NCBI GenBank assembly: GCA_015478895.1 | Contig: JADMKK010000030.1 | Location: 1 to 64,000 of the forward strand | Direction of reading: 5' to 3' | Source: Comamonas sp. | GTDB lineage: Bacteria > Pseudomonadota > Gammaproteobacteria > Burkholderiales > Burkholderiaceae_C | DNA: 64,000 nt | Shown: positions 1 to 10,629 of the stretch, piece by piece | Layout of the letters: each line of letters opens with the position of its first letter | Numbering within the stretch: the stretch's first letter is position 1 | Notes under the pieces: generated by a model | The model's database searches: none | Told to the model about the DNA's origin: nothing | The model's input: the letters and a program-made list of their open reading frames with translations, nothing else | Position numbers and translations under genes: made by a program

Positions 1-55
<55 letters not shown>

Positions 56-100
56 TCTTGACAACACAACAATTACTTGCTGCGTTGTTCAGAGACTCGA

Positions 101-130
101 ATTATAGACAGGTTTTTAGCGGTTTTTCAA
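101..130 (-). promoter_or_regulatory. sigma-70 promoter of the tRNA-Ala gene
   Basis: On the minus strand a TTGAAA -35 box (125-130) and a perfect TATAAT -10 box (101-106) are 18 bases apart. The predicted start lies near 94, about 40 bases ahead of the mature tRNA 5' end at 55. The -35 region overlaps the last codons of gltX, whose stop codon is at 116-118, so the tRNA can be transcribed independently of the upstream operon. Confidence 0.7.
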
Positions 131-1522
131 ACGCGCAAGAATTTTTTCGCGTCCTAACAATTCCAGCACAGCATCGACCGATGGTGTGTGCGCTGTACCG
201 ACTGTCAGAACACGCACTGGCATGGCCAATACAGGCATCTTTATGCCTTGGGCTTTGAGTACTTCTTTGATCGCCGCAGAGATCGCTTCCTTATTCCACT
301 CAATCGTTTCGATGGCTGCAGCGAATGCATCGAGGATAGGGGCAGCTGCTTCGGTTACGTGCTTGGCAAAGTCTTCGGCGTTGCACTCTACGCTGCTGGT
401 ATAGAACAGCTTGGCCCAGTTCGCCAAGTCCACCAAGGTTTCGCAGCGGTCTTTAAACAGCGCGCAGATGCGCACCAGGCGGTCATCGGCATCGATCACC
501 GCAGCATCCACACCGGCCTTGATCAAGAAAGGCTTGGCCTTGGCGGCCAAAGCCACGTCATCCATGACCTTGAGATGCTGGGCATTCACCCAACGCAGTT
601 TGGCTTCATCAAACTGACCAGCGCTGCGGCCTAGGTGATCGAGGTTGAACCAATCCAAGAATTGCTGGCGCGAGAAGATTTCGTCGTCACCGTGACTCCA
701 GCCCAGGCGGGCCAGATAGTTCACCATGGCGTCGGGCAGATAGCCTTCGTCGCGGTACTGCGTCACTGCCTTGGCACCATTGCGCTTGGACATCTTTTCA
801 CCCTGCTCATTGAGCACAGTGGGCAGGTGCGCAAAAGTTGGCACCGCAGCGCCCAGCGCTTCAAAGATGTGAATCTGGCGCGGGGTGTTGTTGACGTGGT
901 CATCACCGCGTATCACGTGGGTGATGCTCATGTCCATATCGTCCACACAGACGCAGAAGTTGTACGTCGGAGTGCCATCTGGGCGGGCAATCACCAGATC
1001 GTCCAGTTCCGAGTTCTGGAATTCGATGCGACCCTTGCACTTGTCTTCCCAAGCAACGATGCCGTCCTGGGGCGTCTTAAAGCGCAGTACAGGTTTCACG
1101 CCTTCAGGAATCGTGGGCAGCACTTTGCCCTCTTCCGGGCGCCATGTACCGTCATACCGGGGCTTTTCCTTGTTGGCCATTTGCTGCTCGCGCAACGCGT
1201 CCAGCTCTTGCATGCTCATGTAGCAAGGATAGACATAGCCCTTGGCTTGCAACTGCGCCAGCACTTCCTTGTAGCGCTCCATGCGCTGCATTTGGTAGAA
1301 CGGGCCTTCGTCGTGGCCCAGCTCCAGCCATTCCATGCCTTCGATGATGACATCGACCGAGGCCTGGGTGGAGCGTTCCAGGTCGGTGTCTTCAATCCGC
1401 AGAATGAAGTCGCCACCATTGGCACGTGCAAACGCCCAAGGGTACAAAGCCGAACGGATGTTGCCCAGATGGATAAAGCCAGTGGGCGAAGGGGCAAAAC
1501 GGGTGCGAATTTTTTGTGTCAT
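116..1522 (-). CDS. gltX: glutamate--tRNA ligase
   Basis: Charges tRNA-Glu with glutamate in the cytoplasm. The 468-aa protein has the class I aminoacyl-tRNA synthetase signatures: [11 protein letters not shown] near residues 11-21 (HIGH-type motif) and KMSKR near 243-247. Its length is normal for a bacterial discriminating GltX. Its ATG overlaps the stop of metZ by four bases (ATGA), so the two are probably translationally coupled at the end of the purF-metZ-gltX run. A tRNA-Ala gene follows on the same strand. Confidence 0.97.
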   Translation of the reverse strand: MTQKIRTRFAPSPTGFIHLGNIRSALYPWAFARANGGDFILRIEDTDLERSTQASVDVIIEGMEWLELGHDEGPFYQMQRMERYKEVLAQLQAKGYVYPCYMSMQELDALREQQMANKEKPRYDGTWRPEEGKVLPTIPEGVKPVLRFKTPQDGIVAWEDKCKGRIEFQNSELDDLVIARPDGTPTYNFCVCVDDMDMSITHVIRGDDHVNNTPRQIHIFEALGAAVPTFAHLPTVLNEQGEKMSKRNGAKAVTQYRDEGYLPDAMVNYLARLGWSHGDDEIFSRQQFLDWFNLDHLGRSAGQFDEAKLRWVNAQHLKVMDDVALAAKAKPFLIKAGVDAAVIDADDRLVRICALFKDRCETLVDLANWAKLFYTSSVECNAEDFAKHVTEAAAPILDAFAAAIETIEWNKEAISAAIKEVLKAQGIKMPVLAMPVRVLTVGTAHTPSVDAVLELLGREKILARLKNR

Positions 1523-2733
1523 GAGTAAGTGTCCAGTCCACGGGAGAGGTCAGCCTTGATATCGTCCAAGTGCTCCAGACCCACAGAGATGCGAATAAGT
1601 CCCTGACCCAGGCCTGCAGCTTGGCGCTGCTCCTCGGTCAGGCGGCCATGCGAGGTGCTGGCGGGATGGGTGATGGTAGTCTTTACATCGCCCAGATTGG
1701 CCGTAATGCTACACACCTGTGTGTGGTCGATCACGTGAAAGGCATTCTTGCGCAGATTTTCAGGACCAGCGCCCTGTACATCGAATGCCAGAACACCGCC
1801 ACCCAAACCGTTTTGCTGGCGCATTGCCAGTGCATGTTGAGGGTGACTCAAAAGACCTGGATAGTAGACACGGGCCACTTTCGGGTGCGCCTCCAGCCAC
1901 GTTGCCAGTTCTAGCGCGGCAGCGCTTTGCGCCTTGATGCGCAGTGCCAGCGTCTCCAAACCCTTCATCACCGTCCAGGCGTTATACGGCGCTGCATTCA
2001 AGCCACCACAACGTAAGAAGGTGCCCATGACCTTGTCGACCAGCGCAATGGAGCCGCACACCGCGCCCACCATGGTGCGGCCTTGGCCATCAAGGAATTT
2101 GGTGCCGGAATGCACCACGATGTCTGCACCCAGCTTGATCGGCTGCTGCAAGATCGGCGTGGCAAAACTGTTGTCCACCGCCAGCAAGGCGCCGTGGGCA
2201 TGCGCCACGTCTGCCAAAGCGGCAATGTCACACAAATCGGTCAGGGGATTGGTTGGTGTTTCAGCAAACAGCAAGCGCGTGTTGGGCTGAATGGCGGCCT
2301 CCCACTGTGCAACATCCGTTTGAGAAACAAACGAAGTCTCGATGCCAAAGCGCGACATTTCCGAGCCCAGCAACTTGATGGTGGAGCCGAACATGGAGCG
2401 CGAGCAGATCACATGGTCGCCTGCTTTGAGCGTGGTCAGCGCCACCAGCAAAATCGCAGACATGCCTGTGCTGGTGGCCACCGCGCATTCGGCACCTTCC
2501 ATGGCAGCCAGGCGTTTTTCAAAGCTGGTGACCGTGGGGTTGGAGGTGCGACTGTAGGTGTAGCCCTCTTCTTGCGCAGCAAAACGGCGCGCGGCAGTCG
2601 CTGCGTCTGGCTGGACAAAGCTGCTGCTCAAATACAGCGCCTCGCAGTGCTCACCCCACTGGCTGCGCGGCAGCGCTTCGCGCACGGCCAATGTTTCTGG
2701 ATGTAGACCTTCTGGAAGTGTTTTGTGGGTCAC
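1519..2733 (-). CDS. metZ: O-succinylhomoserine sulfhydrylase
   Basis: A PLP enzyme of the Cys/Met metabolism family that makes homocysteine from O-succinylhomoserine and sulfide in methionine synthesis. The 404-aa protein has the PLP-lysine motif HSGTKFLDG near residues 209-217 and the ATSTGMSA cofactor-phosphate region near 85-92. Placement directly after purF is the usual proteobacterial arrangement for metZ and separates it from metB or metC. The start is a GTG with AAGGA eight bases upstream; no better ATG is near. The leader upstream (2734-2915) holds a strong hairpin. Confidence 0.93.
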   Translation of the reverse strand: MTHKTLPEGLHPETLAVREALPRSQWGEHCEALYLSSSFVQPDAATAARRFAAQEEGYTYSRTSNPTVTSFEKRLAAMEGAECAVATSTGMSAILLVALTTLKAGDHVICSRSMFGSTIKLLGSEMSRFGIETSFVSQTDVAQWEAAIQPNTRLLFAETPTNPLTDLCDIAALADVAHAHGALLAVDNSFATPILQQPIKLGADIVVHSGTKFLDGQGRTMVGAVCGSIALVDKVMGTFLRCGGLNAAPYNAWTVMKGLETLALRIKAQSAAALELATWLEAHPKVARVYYPGLLSHPQHALAMRQQNGLGGGVLAFDVQGAGPENLRKNAFHVIDHTQVCSITANLGDVKTTITHPASTSHGRLTEEQRQAAGLGQGLIRISVGLEHLDDIKADLSRGLDTYS

Positions 2734-2814
2734 GATCGCTCGTCCTTATCTATAAGGCGCAGTTAATCACTGCTGCACCATGATCGAAAAAAGGAGCAGC
2801 ATGCCCTTATCAAA

Positions 2815-2850
2815 CAACACTTTCAGTACTTAACGACTCTGAAAGTGTTG
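2815..2850 (-). promoter_or_regulatory. perfect stem-loop between purF and metZ
   Basis: Bases 2815-2826 and 2839-2850 form a perfect 12-bp stem with a 12-base loop. On the minus strand it is followed only by a short T-rich stretch (TTTGAT), so it would be a weak terminator or an mRNA-stabilising structure between purF and metZ. A second, shorter potential stem (TGCTGC/GCAGCA) lies closer to metZ, around 2770-2801. Confidence 0.55.
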
Positions 2851-2915
2851 CTCTACCAAGGCAAGCAGCTCCTGTTTTTATATTCTATGGGCCTTGCACC
2901 CATTCAGGCTTGCGC

Positions 2916-4427
2916 CTATTGTTCTTGCGCGTTGGGCAGTGAAAGGCGGGAAGTATCTTCTTCCGACTCTTCTTGCGAACTGGCGTTGCGCCCTTCGTTC
3001 AGCGCGGTCACTTCAGCCTCTGAAATATCACCCGTCACATAAATGCCGTCAAAGCACGAGGCTTCAAAGCCTTGCACTTTCGGGTTGATCTTACCCACGG
3101 TCTGCTTCATGGCATCCACGTCTTGGTAGATCAACGCATCACAGCCGATGACCTGGCGAATTTCTTCCACCGTGCGGCCATGCGCCACCAACTCCGACTT
3201 GGTCGGCATATCAATGCCATACACGTTGGGATAACGCACCGGAGGCGCCGCCGAAGCCAAATAGACTTTGTTGGCACCCGCATCGCGCGCCATCTGCACG
3301 ATTTCTTTGGAAGTAGTGCCGCGCACGATGGAGTCATCGACCAGCAACACATTGCGGCCCTTGAACTCGCTGCCAATGGCATTGAGCTTTTGGCGCACCG
3401 ATTTTTTGCGCGCACCCTGGCCCGGCATGATGAAGGTGCGACCCACGTAGCGGTTTTTGACAAAGCCTTCGCGGTACGGAATGCCCAGCAGCTGCGCCAG
3501 TTGCATGGCGCTGGGGCGGCTGGATTCTGGAATCGGGATGATGGCGTCAATTTCAGCCGGTGGCACGGTGGAGATCACACGCTTGGCCAGCGTCTCGCCC
3601 ATATTCAGGCGCGCCTGGTAGACCGAGATGCCATCCATGGTGGAGTCGGGTCGGGCCAGATAGACATACTCAAACACACAAGGGTTGAGCTGGGAGTTTT
3701 CCGCGCACTGTTCAAAGTGAATGCTGCCATCTGTGCTGATGAAGACCGCTTCACCCGGAGCAATATCGCGCTCCAGGGTATGCAGCGTTCCTTCCAGTGC
3801 CACCGATTCGCTGGCCAGCATGTAAGTGCCATCAGCGCTTTTACCCAGACAAAGCGGACGAATGCCAAATGGATCACGAAATGCCAGCAGGCCATAGCCA
3901 GCAATCAAGGCGATCACTGCGTAGGAACCTTTGATACGCTTGTGAACGGCACGCACGGCTTTGAACACGTCGTCCGGCTTCAAAGGCGCACCGCTGGTGG
4001 AGCGACCTAGCTCATGCGCCAGGATGTTGAGCAGGACTTCAGAATCGCTCTCGGTGTTGGTGTGGCGGTGATCCGTTTCTGCCAACTCGCCCCGCAGTCG
4101 CTTGGCGTTGGTCAGATTACCGTTGTGCACCATGACAACGCCAAACGGCGCATTGACATAGAAAGGCTGCGCCTCTTCCTCACTCGCCGCATTGCCCGCT
4201 GTGGGATAACGCACTTGGCCCAGGCCCACATTGCCAGGCAAGGCGCGCATGTTACGGGTGCGAAATACATCCTTCACCATGCCCTTGGCTTTGTGCATAA
4301 AGAACTTGCGCTCTTGCTGGGTGACGATACCGGCTGCATCTTGACCACGGTGCTGCAACAGCAACAAGGCGTCATAGATCAGTTGATTCACAGGCGTGGT
4401 GCTGACCACCCCAACAATTCCACACAT
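2916..4427 (-). CDS. purF: amidophosphoribosyltransferase
   Basis: First committed step of purine synthesis: transfers the glutamine amide to PRPP to give phosphoribosylamine. The 503-aa protein starts MCGIVGVV, so Cys2 becomes the N-terminal nucleophile of the class II glutaminase domain after Met removal. The C-terminal half has the PRPP-binding motif VLLVDDSIVRGTT near residues 360-372. Length matches the family. cvpA lies directly upstream on the same strand (84-base gap), the classic cvpA-purF pair. The C-terminal tail is acidic and serine-rich and probably disordered. Confidence 0.97.
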   Translation of the reverse strand: MCGIVGVVSTTPVNQLIYDALLLLQHRGQDAAGIVTQQERKFFMHKAKGMVKDVFRTRNMRALPGNVGLGQVRYPTAGNAASEEEAQPFYVNAPFGVVMVHNGNLTNAKRLRGELAETDHRHTNTESDSEVLLNILAHELGRSTSGAPLKPDDVFKAVRAVHKRIKGSYAVIALIAGYGLLAFRDPFGIRPLCLGKSADGTYMLASESVALEGTLHTLERDIAPGEAVFISTDGSIHFEQCAENSQLNPCVFEYVYLARPDSTMDGISVYQARLNMGETLAKRVISTVPPAEIDAIIPIPESSRPSAMQLAQLLGIPYREGFVKNRYVGRTFIMPGQGARKKSVRQKLNAIGSEFKGRNVLLVDDSIVRGTTSKEIVQMARDAGANKVYLASAAPPVRYPNVYGIDMPTKSELVAHGRTVEEIRQVIGCDALIYQDVDAMKQTVGKINPKVQGFEASCFDGIYVTGDISEAEVTALNEGRNASSQEESEEDTSRLSLPNAQEQ

Positions 4428-4510
4428 AGTCGAGTTCCATCTATCTGCAGGATTGCTCCTGCGTTCTTTGCTTGCAGACTGCGCCCCGATCGGGCACAGC
4501 CCTCACTCTC

Positions 4511-5002
4511 TCACGCGGAAGGCAACAGCCTTCCCCATTCCACAGACAACGCGGGCAAGATACTCGCCACCGCTTGCGTCAACCATGGAGCTGCTAGCGA
4601 TTGTGTCCACCAAACCTGCCCCTGCAGAGGTGTGGAAACTACGACCACGCCCAGCACCACCATCAGCACTGCCGCACGCAGCAGGCCAAACACGGCACCC
4701 AGCGTGCGATCCACGGGGCGTAAGCCTGCTACATCAATCATTTTCTTGGCCAGCGCGCTCAGTAGCCCCCAAGCAAATACGGCCAGCACAAAAGTCAGCA
4801 CAAAGCCGATCCCGTATTGCACAGTGGGTTCAAAGCTATCCAAGGGCAGCCAGGCCGCTACATCTTCGGCAAAAAGGCGGGCGACAAAGAAGCCCGCCAC
4901 CCAACCCACCAAAGAAAACAGCTCAAACACCAAGCCGCGCCAAGCCCCCAAGAGCATGGACACCAGCAAGATGCCCAGCAACACGCCATCCAAAACTGCC
5001 AT
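4511..5002 (-). CDS. cvpA: CvpA family membrane protein
   Basis: A small inner-membrane protein (163 aa) with about four hydrophobic segments, beginning MAVLDGVLLGILLVSMLLG. CvpA was named for colicin V production in E. coli and is linked to envelope stress; its biochemical activity is unknown. The position between the SPOR protein and purF is conserved in proteobacteria. The spacing of 34 bases to the upstream SPOR gene suggests one transcript. Confidence 0.92.
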   Translation of the reverse strand: MAVLDGVLLGILLVSMLLGAWRGLVFELFSLVGWVAGFFVARLFAEDVAAWLPLDSFEPTVQYGIGFVLTFVLAVFAWGLLSALAKKMIDVAGLRPVDRTLGAVFGLLRAAVLMVVLGVVVVSTPLQGQVWWTQSLAAPWLTQAVASILPALSVEWGRLLPSA

Positions 5003-5036
5003 GTGCTTTACCAGCCTGTGTCTGCGTGAGCGGTCA

Positions 5037-5915
5037 TTACAAATTCAATACTGATGCCGCCAAACCCAGGCCCTTGATGCGCGCGGCGGCGGCATCCGCC
5101 TCACTGCGCTGCTCATAAGGGCCCACGCGAACACGGGTGCGCTGACCATCTTTGGTGTCCACAATCTGGGTATAGGTCTTCAAGCCCGAGCGCTCCAGTT
5201 TGCTGCGCACCTCGTTGGCCTTGGCCACCTCGGCGAAAGCACCAACTTGCACGATAAAACGACCTTCCTTTGCAGCGACTGCTGCAGGAGCAGCGGGCGC
5301 TGGTAGCGGCCGCCCTTCCAGCAACGCACGTGCACGTGCCGCCTCATCCACGGTACGCTTAGGTGGCGGCGGAGGTGCAGGAGTTGCCGGTGGCGGTGGT
5401 GTTACAGGCTCAGGCTTGGCTGCTACCTTCGGAGCAGCCTTGGCAGGCTCTACCGGTGCGGCAGGCGCAGGCGCTAAACGCGGCGGTTCAGGTGGCTTGG
5501 GCACAGAAATCGGCGCCACCGCAACGATAGGAGGTGGCGGCGCAATAGACACCAGCTCCTCCCCATCACTCAATGCGCCGTCGGTGAGCATCGGCGCATT
5601 GGCAGAAGGTGAAGGTTGCTGACTTGCCTGCCCCACCGTCTGCGACGCCTTACCGGGCACCATGAGAGGTGCCACCTGGTTGCGATCCGGGATCTCAATC
5701 GGTATATCGACAGGTATGGGACGAGGCTGTGTATCAAACAGGAGCGGAAAACCGATCACGCCCAATACCACCAAGACAGCCGCGCCGATTAAGCGGTGGC
5801 GGGCGCGGCGGCGCATGTCGTCTACGCTTTCAGCCTGCGCAACACAAGAGCGCCGAACGGGCGCTTGCTCGCGTTGCTCTTTCTGACCAGGCCAACGGAA
5901 TTTGAAAAGTGCCAT
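5037..5915 (-). CDS. SPOR domain protein, inner-membrane anchored (DedD-like)
   Basis: The 292-aa protein has a short basic cytoplasmic N-terminus, one membrane segment near residues 42-60, a long Pro/Ala-rich periplasmic linker (about 70-205) and a C-terminal SPOR domain (about 215-290, FIVQVGAFAE...ARIKGLG). SPOR domains bind denuded septal peptidoglycan, so a cell-division role like DedD or FtsN is likely. The position between folC and cvpA matches dedD in E. coli. The linker is compositionally biased, so its true length may vary between strains. Confidence 0.88.
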   Translation of the reverse strand: MALFKFRWPGQKEQREQAPVRRSCVAQAESVDDMRRRARHRLIGAAVLVVLGVIGFPLLFDTQPRPIPVDIPIEIPDRNQVAPLMVPGKASQTVGQASQQPSPSANAPMLTDGALSDGEELVSIAPPPPIVAVAPISVPKPPEPPRLAPAPAAPVEPAKAAPKVAAKPEPVTPPPPATPAPPPPPKRTVDEAARARALLEGRPLPAPAAPAAVAAKEGRFIVQVGAFAEVAKANEVRSKLERSGLKTYTQIVDTKDGQRTRVRVGPYEQRSEADAAAARIKGLGLAASVLNL

Positions 5916-5938
5916 GAAGATGCGTCGCGTAGCGGACC

Positions 5939-7264
5939 TTATTCGCCCAAATGTTTGGCGTGCAAGCGAGGTGGCCCATCTTTCAAAACCTCGCCGACCG
6001 TATAAAACGAGCCAAAGACCACGATTCTATCAGCCGGGTCTGCCGCTTGTACGGCGGCATCCAAAGCTGCTTGCGGGTTTACATGCAAACTGGTGGGGAC
6101 TTCACGTTGTGTGCCACCTGCCACCACCTGCAGTGCTTGAAGCTTTTTTTGTAAATTAGCAGCGGTCTCAGCGCGGCTGGTTGGCAAATCCGTCAAATAC
6201 CAACGGTCAATCAGCGGCCCAATCTTTAACAGCATAGGGCCCAAATCTTTGTCTGCCATCGCACCCAGCACAGCGTGCGTAGTCGGGTAGTAGCCCATGG
6301 CATCCAAATTGGCGGTCAGGGCTGCCACAGAATGCGGGTTGTGGGCGACATCCAGCACCAGCACTGGTTGACCGGGAATAATCTGAAAGCGACCCGGCAA
6401 CTCCACCATTGCAAGCCCTGTGCGCACGGCCTGCGCTGTTACTGGCAATACAGGGCGCAAGGCCTCATAAGCGGCCAGTACACCAGCAGCATTCACCAGT
6501 TGGTTCGCGCCACGCAAAGCAGGGTAAGACAACCCAGCGTAACGCCGGTCACGCCCGGCCCAGCTCCATTGCTGCTTGTCGCCGCTGTAATTAAAGTCAC
6601 GGCCAAACATGCGCAGATCGGCACCAATGTCTGCGGCGTAATCGATCACGCTTTGTGGGGGCACGGGGTCACCGACAATGACGGGGCGGCCTGCGCGCAT
6701 GATGCCGGCCTTCTCACGCCCAATCGTTTCACGGTCATTGCCCAGCAAGGCAGTGTGATCAATGTCGATGCTGGTGATGACGGCGCAGTCGGAATCCACA
6801 ATATTGGTGGCATCCAGGCGCCCGCCCAGCCCGACTTCCAGGATCACCACATCCATCTTGGCCAGACTCAGCATGCGCATGATGGCCAGCGTCGTGAATT
6901 CAAAGTACGTCAGCAGCACTTCTTCGCCGTTAAAGCGCGCAGCTTCTACCGCTTCAAAATGGGGCAGAAATTCAGAGGCTTGGGCAATCTCCCCATGAAT
7001 GCGGCAGCGCTCTTCAAAATGCACCAGATGCGGCGAGGTATACACCCCAGGCTTATAGCCCGATTGCAGCGCAACCGCCTCCAGCATGGCGCAGGTGGAG
7101 CCCTTGCCGTTGGTGCCTGCTACGGTAATCACCGGGCAATCGAACTTCAGCTGCATGCGCTGCGCCACGACGCGTACACGCTCCAAGCCCATTGAAATGT
7201 TTTGCGGATGAATTTGCTCGCAATGTGCAAGCCATTCGGAAAGTGTGGAGAAGGTACTTTGCAT
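5939..7264 (-). CDS. folC: dihydrofolate synthase / folylpolyglutamate synthase
   Basis: Adds glutamate to dihydropteroate and to reduced folates, using ATP. The protein has the Mur-ligase-type P-loop GTNGKGST near residues 51-58 and the folylpolyglutamate synthase pattern SPHLVHFEER further on. I start at the ATG giving MQSTFSTLSEWLAH because homologues begin there; an in-frame ATG at 7294 would add ten residues with no family resemblance. No strong Shine-Dalgarno is seen for either. It heads the minus-strand run folC-SPOR-cvpA-purF-metZ-gltX and is divergent from the ArsC-like gene. Confidence 0.93.
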   Translation of the reverse strand: MQSTFSTLSEWLAHCEQIHPQNISMGLERVRVVAQRMQLKFDCPVITVAGTNGKGSTCAMLEAVALQSGYKPGVYTSPHLVHFEERCRIHGEIAQASEFLPHFEAVEAARFNGEEVLLTYFEFTTLAIMRMLSLAKMDVVILEVGLGGRLDATNIVDSDCAVITSIDIDHTALLGNDRETIGREKAGIMRAGRPVIVGDPVPPQSVIDYAADIGADLRMFGRDFNYSGDKQQWSWAGRDRRYAGLSYPALRGANQLVNAAGVLAAYEALRPVLPVTAQAVRTGLAMVELPGRFQIIPGQPVLVLDVAHNPHSVAALTANLDAMGYYPTTHAVLGAMADKDLGPMLLKIGPLIDRWYLTDLPTSRAETAANLQKKLQALQVVAGGTQREVPTSLHVNPQAALDAAVQAADPADRIVVFGSFYTVGEVLKDGPPRLHAKHLGE

Positions 7265-7311
7265 ACAGGGCATGATTGTGGCGTACCTACGCATGCACTA
7301 TCACCAACACC

Positions 7312-7695
7312 ATGAGTACCAACAAGATTATTCGTGTTTACAGCATCCCCAACTGTGACACTGTGAAAAAAGCACGCGCCTGGCTCACTGAGCAAGGGTT
7401 GGTTTACGAGTTTCACGACTTCAAAAAGCAAGGTGTATCTGCCGGCCAGCTGAACGCATGGATGCAGGCCGTTGACTGGGAGAAACTCACCAACCGCCAA
7501 GGCACGACATGGCGCAAGCTTGATCCTGCGGTGCAAGCCAGCGCCACCGACGCTACTTCGGCTGCGCGGGTCTTGCAGGCGCATGTCAGTGTTATCAAGC
7601 GCCCCGTTGTCGAATGGACAGACGGGCGCGTAACGATTGGATTTAAGGCACAAGACTGGGAAGCCGCACTTACAAACGCAGCGTCGCAAGCCTGA
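7312..7695 (+). CDS. ArsC/Spx-family protein (YffB-like)
   Basis: A 127-aa thioredoxin-fold protein of the ArsC/Spx family. The N-terminal motif YSIPNCDTVKKARAWL has a single cysteine followed by KKA, typical of the YffB subgroup of unknown function rather than true arsenate reductase. No arsenic genes are nearby. The ATG at 7312 is used because the longer reading from 7276 adds residues absent from the family. It is divergent from folC with a very short shared intergenic region. Confidence 0.85.
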   Translation: MSTNKIIRVYSIPNCDTVKKARAWLTEQGLVYEFHDFKKQGVSAGQLNAWMQAVDWEKLTNRQGTTWRKLDPAVQASATDATSAARVLQAHVSVIKRPVVEWTDGRVTIGFKAQDWEAALTNAASQA

Positions 7696-7820
7696 AACAC
7701 TTGTTCACCGCGCTTTACGCAGCTTTACTGGCGCCGCAAAGACTATTTACGGCTGCGTTCTAAAATTGTCTCTAGCAGTTGCAGTTAAGCATTGCGTAAC
7801 AATTTGGCAAGGAGCACGCT

Positions 7821-8540
7821 ATGGGCTTAAAACATTGGCTCACTCTCACGACGCTGGCAGGCTTGGCTTGTGGCAGTGTTGTGGCCCAAGAACGGGCGCG
7901 TGTGCTGGCAGTCATACCCGTGACGCAGCAAGTAGGCATCCCGCAGCAGTTTTGTGAAGATGCACAGGTCTACACAGACCAACGCACGAACGGCACAGGC
8001 GCAGTCATTGGCGCTCTGATTGGGGGCGTTGCGGGCAACGCGCTTGGTCGGGGTGCGCATTACGGCCCGCGGGGTCATTACTATGGCTCAACCCGTGGCA
8101 CCAGTACCGTGGTGGGAGCTTTGGCTGGCGGCGTCATTGGCAACGTGATTGAAAACACCAACAGCCAGCCCCGTCATGAAACCGTGCGCCGCTGCACCAA
8201 TGAAACAGTGTACGAAGACCAGACGGTGGGATACGACGTGACCTACGAATATGCCGGCCGCAGACACCTGACCCGCCTGGACTACGATCCCGGCCAGTGG
8301 CTGTCTATCGACGTGCAGCCACAGGGCCGCTATACCTCTTCCGCCCCATCTACTGGACGCTTTGTAGGGCCCTCGGGCGTCTACCAATCGGCCCCAGCAG
8401 GCATGGTAGTGACAGAAAGCATTACCTACACACAGCCTGCTCCTCCCGTGTTCATTGGCGTAGATGGTGGCTATGCGCCGCAGCCTCAGAAACCGCCGCA
8501 CTGGCACCGCGCGCCACCACCGCAGCCTTACTGGCGCTGA
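7821..8540 (+). CDS. glycine zipper 2TM domain outer-membrane protein
   Basis: The 239-aa protein has an N-terminal signal peptide (about residues 1-22, ending VVAQ) and a glycine-zipper hairpin: GAVIGALIGGVAGNALG and VVGALAGGVIGNVIE. This pattern is found in the Rickettsia 17-kDa antigen/YMGG-like family of outer-membrane-associated proteins. The C-terminal third is rich in Pro, Gln and Tyr. AAGGAG lies eight bases before the ATG. The gene has its own upstream region and a strong terminator right after it, so it is probably monocistronic. Function unknown; envelope integrity is a guess. Confidence 0.82.
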   Translation: MGLKHWLTLTTLAGLACGSVVAQERARVLAVIPVTQQVGIPQQFCEDAQVYTDQRTNGTGAVIGALIGGVAGNALGRGAHYGPRGHYYGSTRGTSTVVGALAGGVIGNVIENTNSQPRHETVRRCTNETVYEDQTVGYDVTYEYAGRRHLTRLDYDPGQWLSIDVQPQGRYTSSAPSTGRFVGPSGVYQSAPAGMVVTESITYTQPAPPVFIGVDGGYAPQPQKPPHWHRAPPPQPYWR

Positions 8541-8547
8541 CACCTTC

Positions 8548-8574
8548 AAAGCCCCATGCCGCTGGGGCTTTTTT
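8548..8574 (+). terminator. Rho-independent terminator
   Basis: AAAGCCCC and GGGGCTTT pair around a short loop and are followed by a run of T. It lies eight bases after the stop of the glycine-zipper gene. Confidence 0.88.
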
Positions 8575-8659
8575 GCATGCGTTTTGCGAAACTCCAAGCT
8601 GGGCGTGGCTGGCCTAAAATGCTCAACTTCCCTTCACACTCAGCGACTGCGCGTTCACC

Positions 8660-8977
8660 ATGACTACCGAGCATTTCTCCGGCGTTACTCTGACCACCAA
8701 AGCCAATGTTTACTTTGATGGCAAGTGCATCAGCCACAGCTTCATCTTGGCCGATGGCACCAAGAAGTCGGTTGGCGTGGTTCTGCCTGCAACGCTGACT
8801 TTTGGCACTGCTGCTGCGGAAATCATGGAATGCGTAGGCGGGTCTTGCGAATACAAGCTTGCTGGCAGCAGCGAGTGGAAGACTTCGGCCATGGGCGAGA
8901 GTTTCCACATTCCCGCCAACTCCAAGTTCGACATCCGCGTGAACGAGGCCTACCACTACATCTGCCACTACGCTTGA
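8660..8977 (+). CDS. ppnP: pyrimidine/purine nucleoside phosphorylase PpnP
   Basis: A 105-aa cupin-fold protein of the YaiE/DUF1255 family. E. coli PpnP phosphorolyses several nucleosides to base and ribose-1-phosphate. Sequence, length and the C-terminal FHIPANSKFDIRV stretch are typical. It stands alone between a terminator and the repeat ahead of argG. Confidence 0.92.
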   Translation: MTTEHFSGVTLTTKANVYFDGKCISHSFILADGTKKSVGVVLPATLTFGTAAAEIMECVGGSCEYKLAGSSEWKTSAMGESFHIPANSKFDIRVNEAYHYICHYA

Positions 8978-9017
8978 TTGCAAGATTAGTAGGCCGGTTA
9001 AATTTCAAGCATTTTTT

Positions 9018-9052
9018 GCCTCTAGCCCTTATGTAGCAACGGCTAGCAGCTA
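9018..9052. repeat. Comamonadaceae palindromic repeat, copy ahead of argG
   Basis: GCCTCTAGCCCTT followed by an AACGGCTAGCAGCTAT arm, a slightly decayed copy of the window-wide repeat (one arm lacks a base of AAGGG). It ends only 21 bases before the argG start codon, so it probably lies in the argG leader mRNA. It also sits at the 3' side of ppnP. Confidence 0.85.
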
Positions 9053-9061
9053 TTAATTTAA

Positions 9062-10405
<1,344 letters not shown>

Positions 10406-10433
10406 GCCTAGGCCCGACTGCTAAATCTGAAAG

Positions 10434-10460
10434 CCGCTGCTTTTGCCAGCGGATTTTTTT
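10434..10460 (+). terminator. Rho-independent terminator after argG
   Basis: CCGCTG (10434-10439) pairs with CAGCGG (10447-10452) over a seven-base loop, followed by seven T. Confidence 0.85.
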
Positions 10461-10629
10461 ATGCCATGCGTTGCAGCCGGCAGACAACTTGCAGAGCTTT
10501 GCTATGGATTTCACCTATCGCAAGAAAACTGCAGGAAACCGGCACAACTCTGCTCCTAGAATGGAAGTCATAAAAATTGGCACGCATTGTGCGTCCAGAT
10601 GAGAGACATCCATCAACCCAAGGAGTGGT

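Noticed and set aside
635-1528. Plus-strand 297-codon frame opposite gltX
   Set aside because: Antisense shadow of gltX with no recognisable domain or ribosome site.
7312-7695. Arsenate reductase
   Set aside because: Only the ArsC/Spx fold is shared; the active-site motif is of the YffB subgroup and no ars genes are near.
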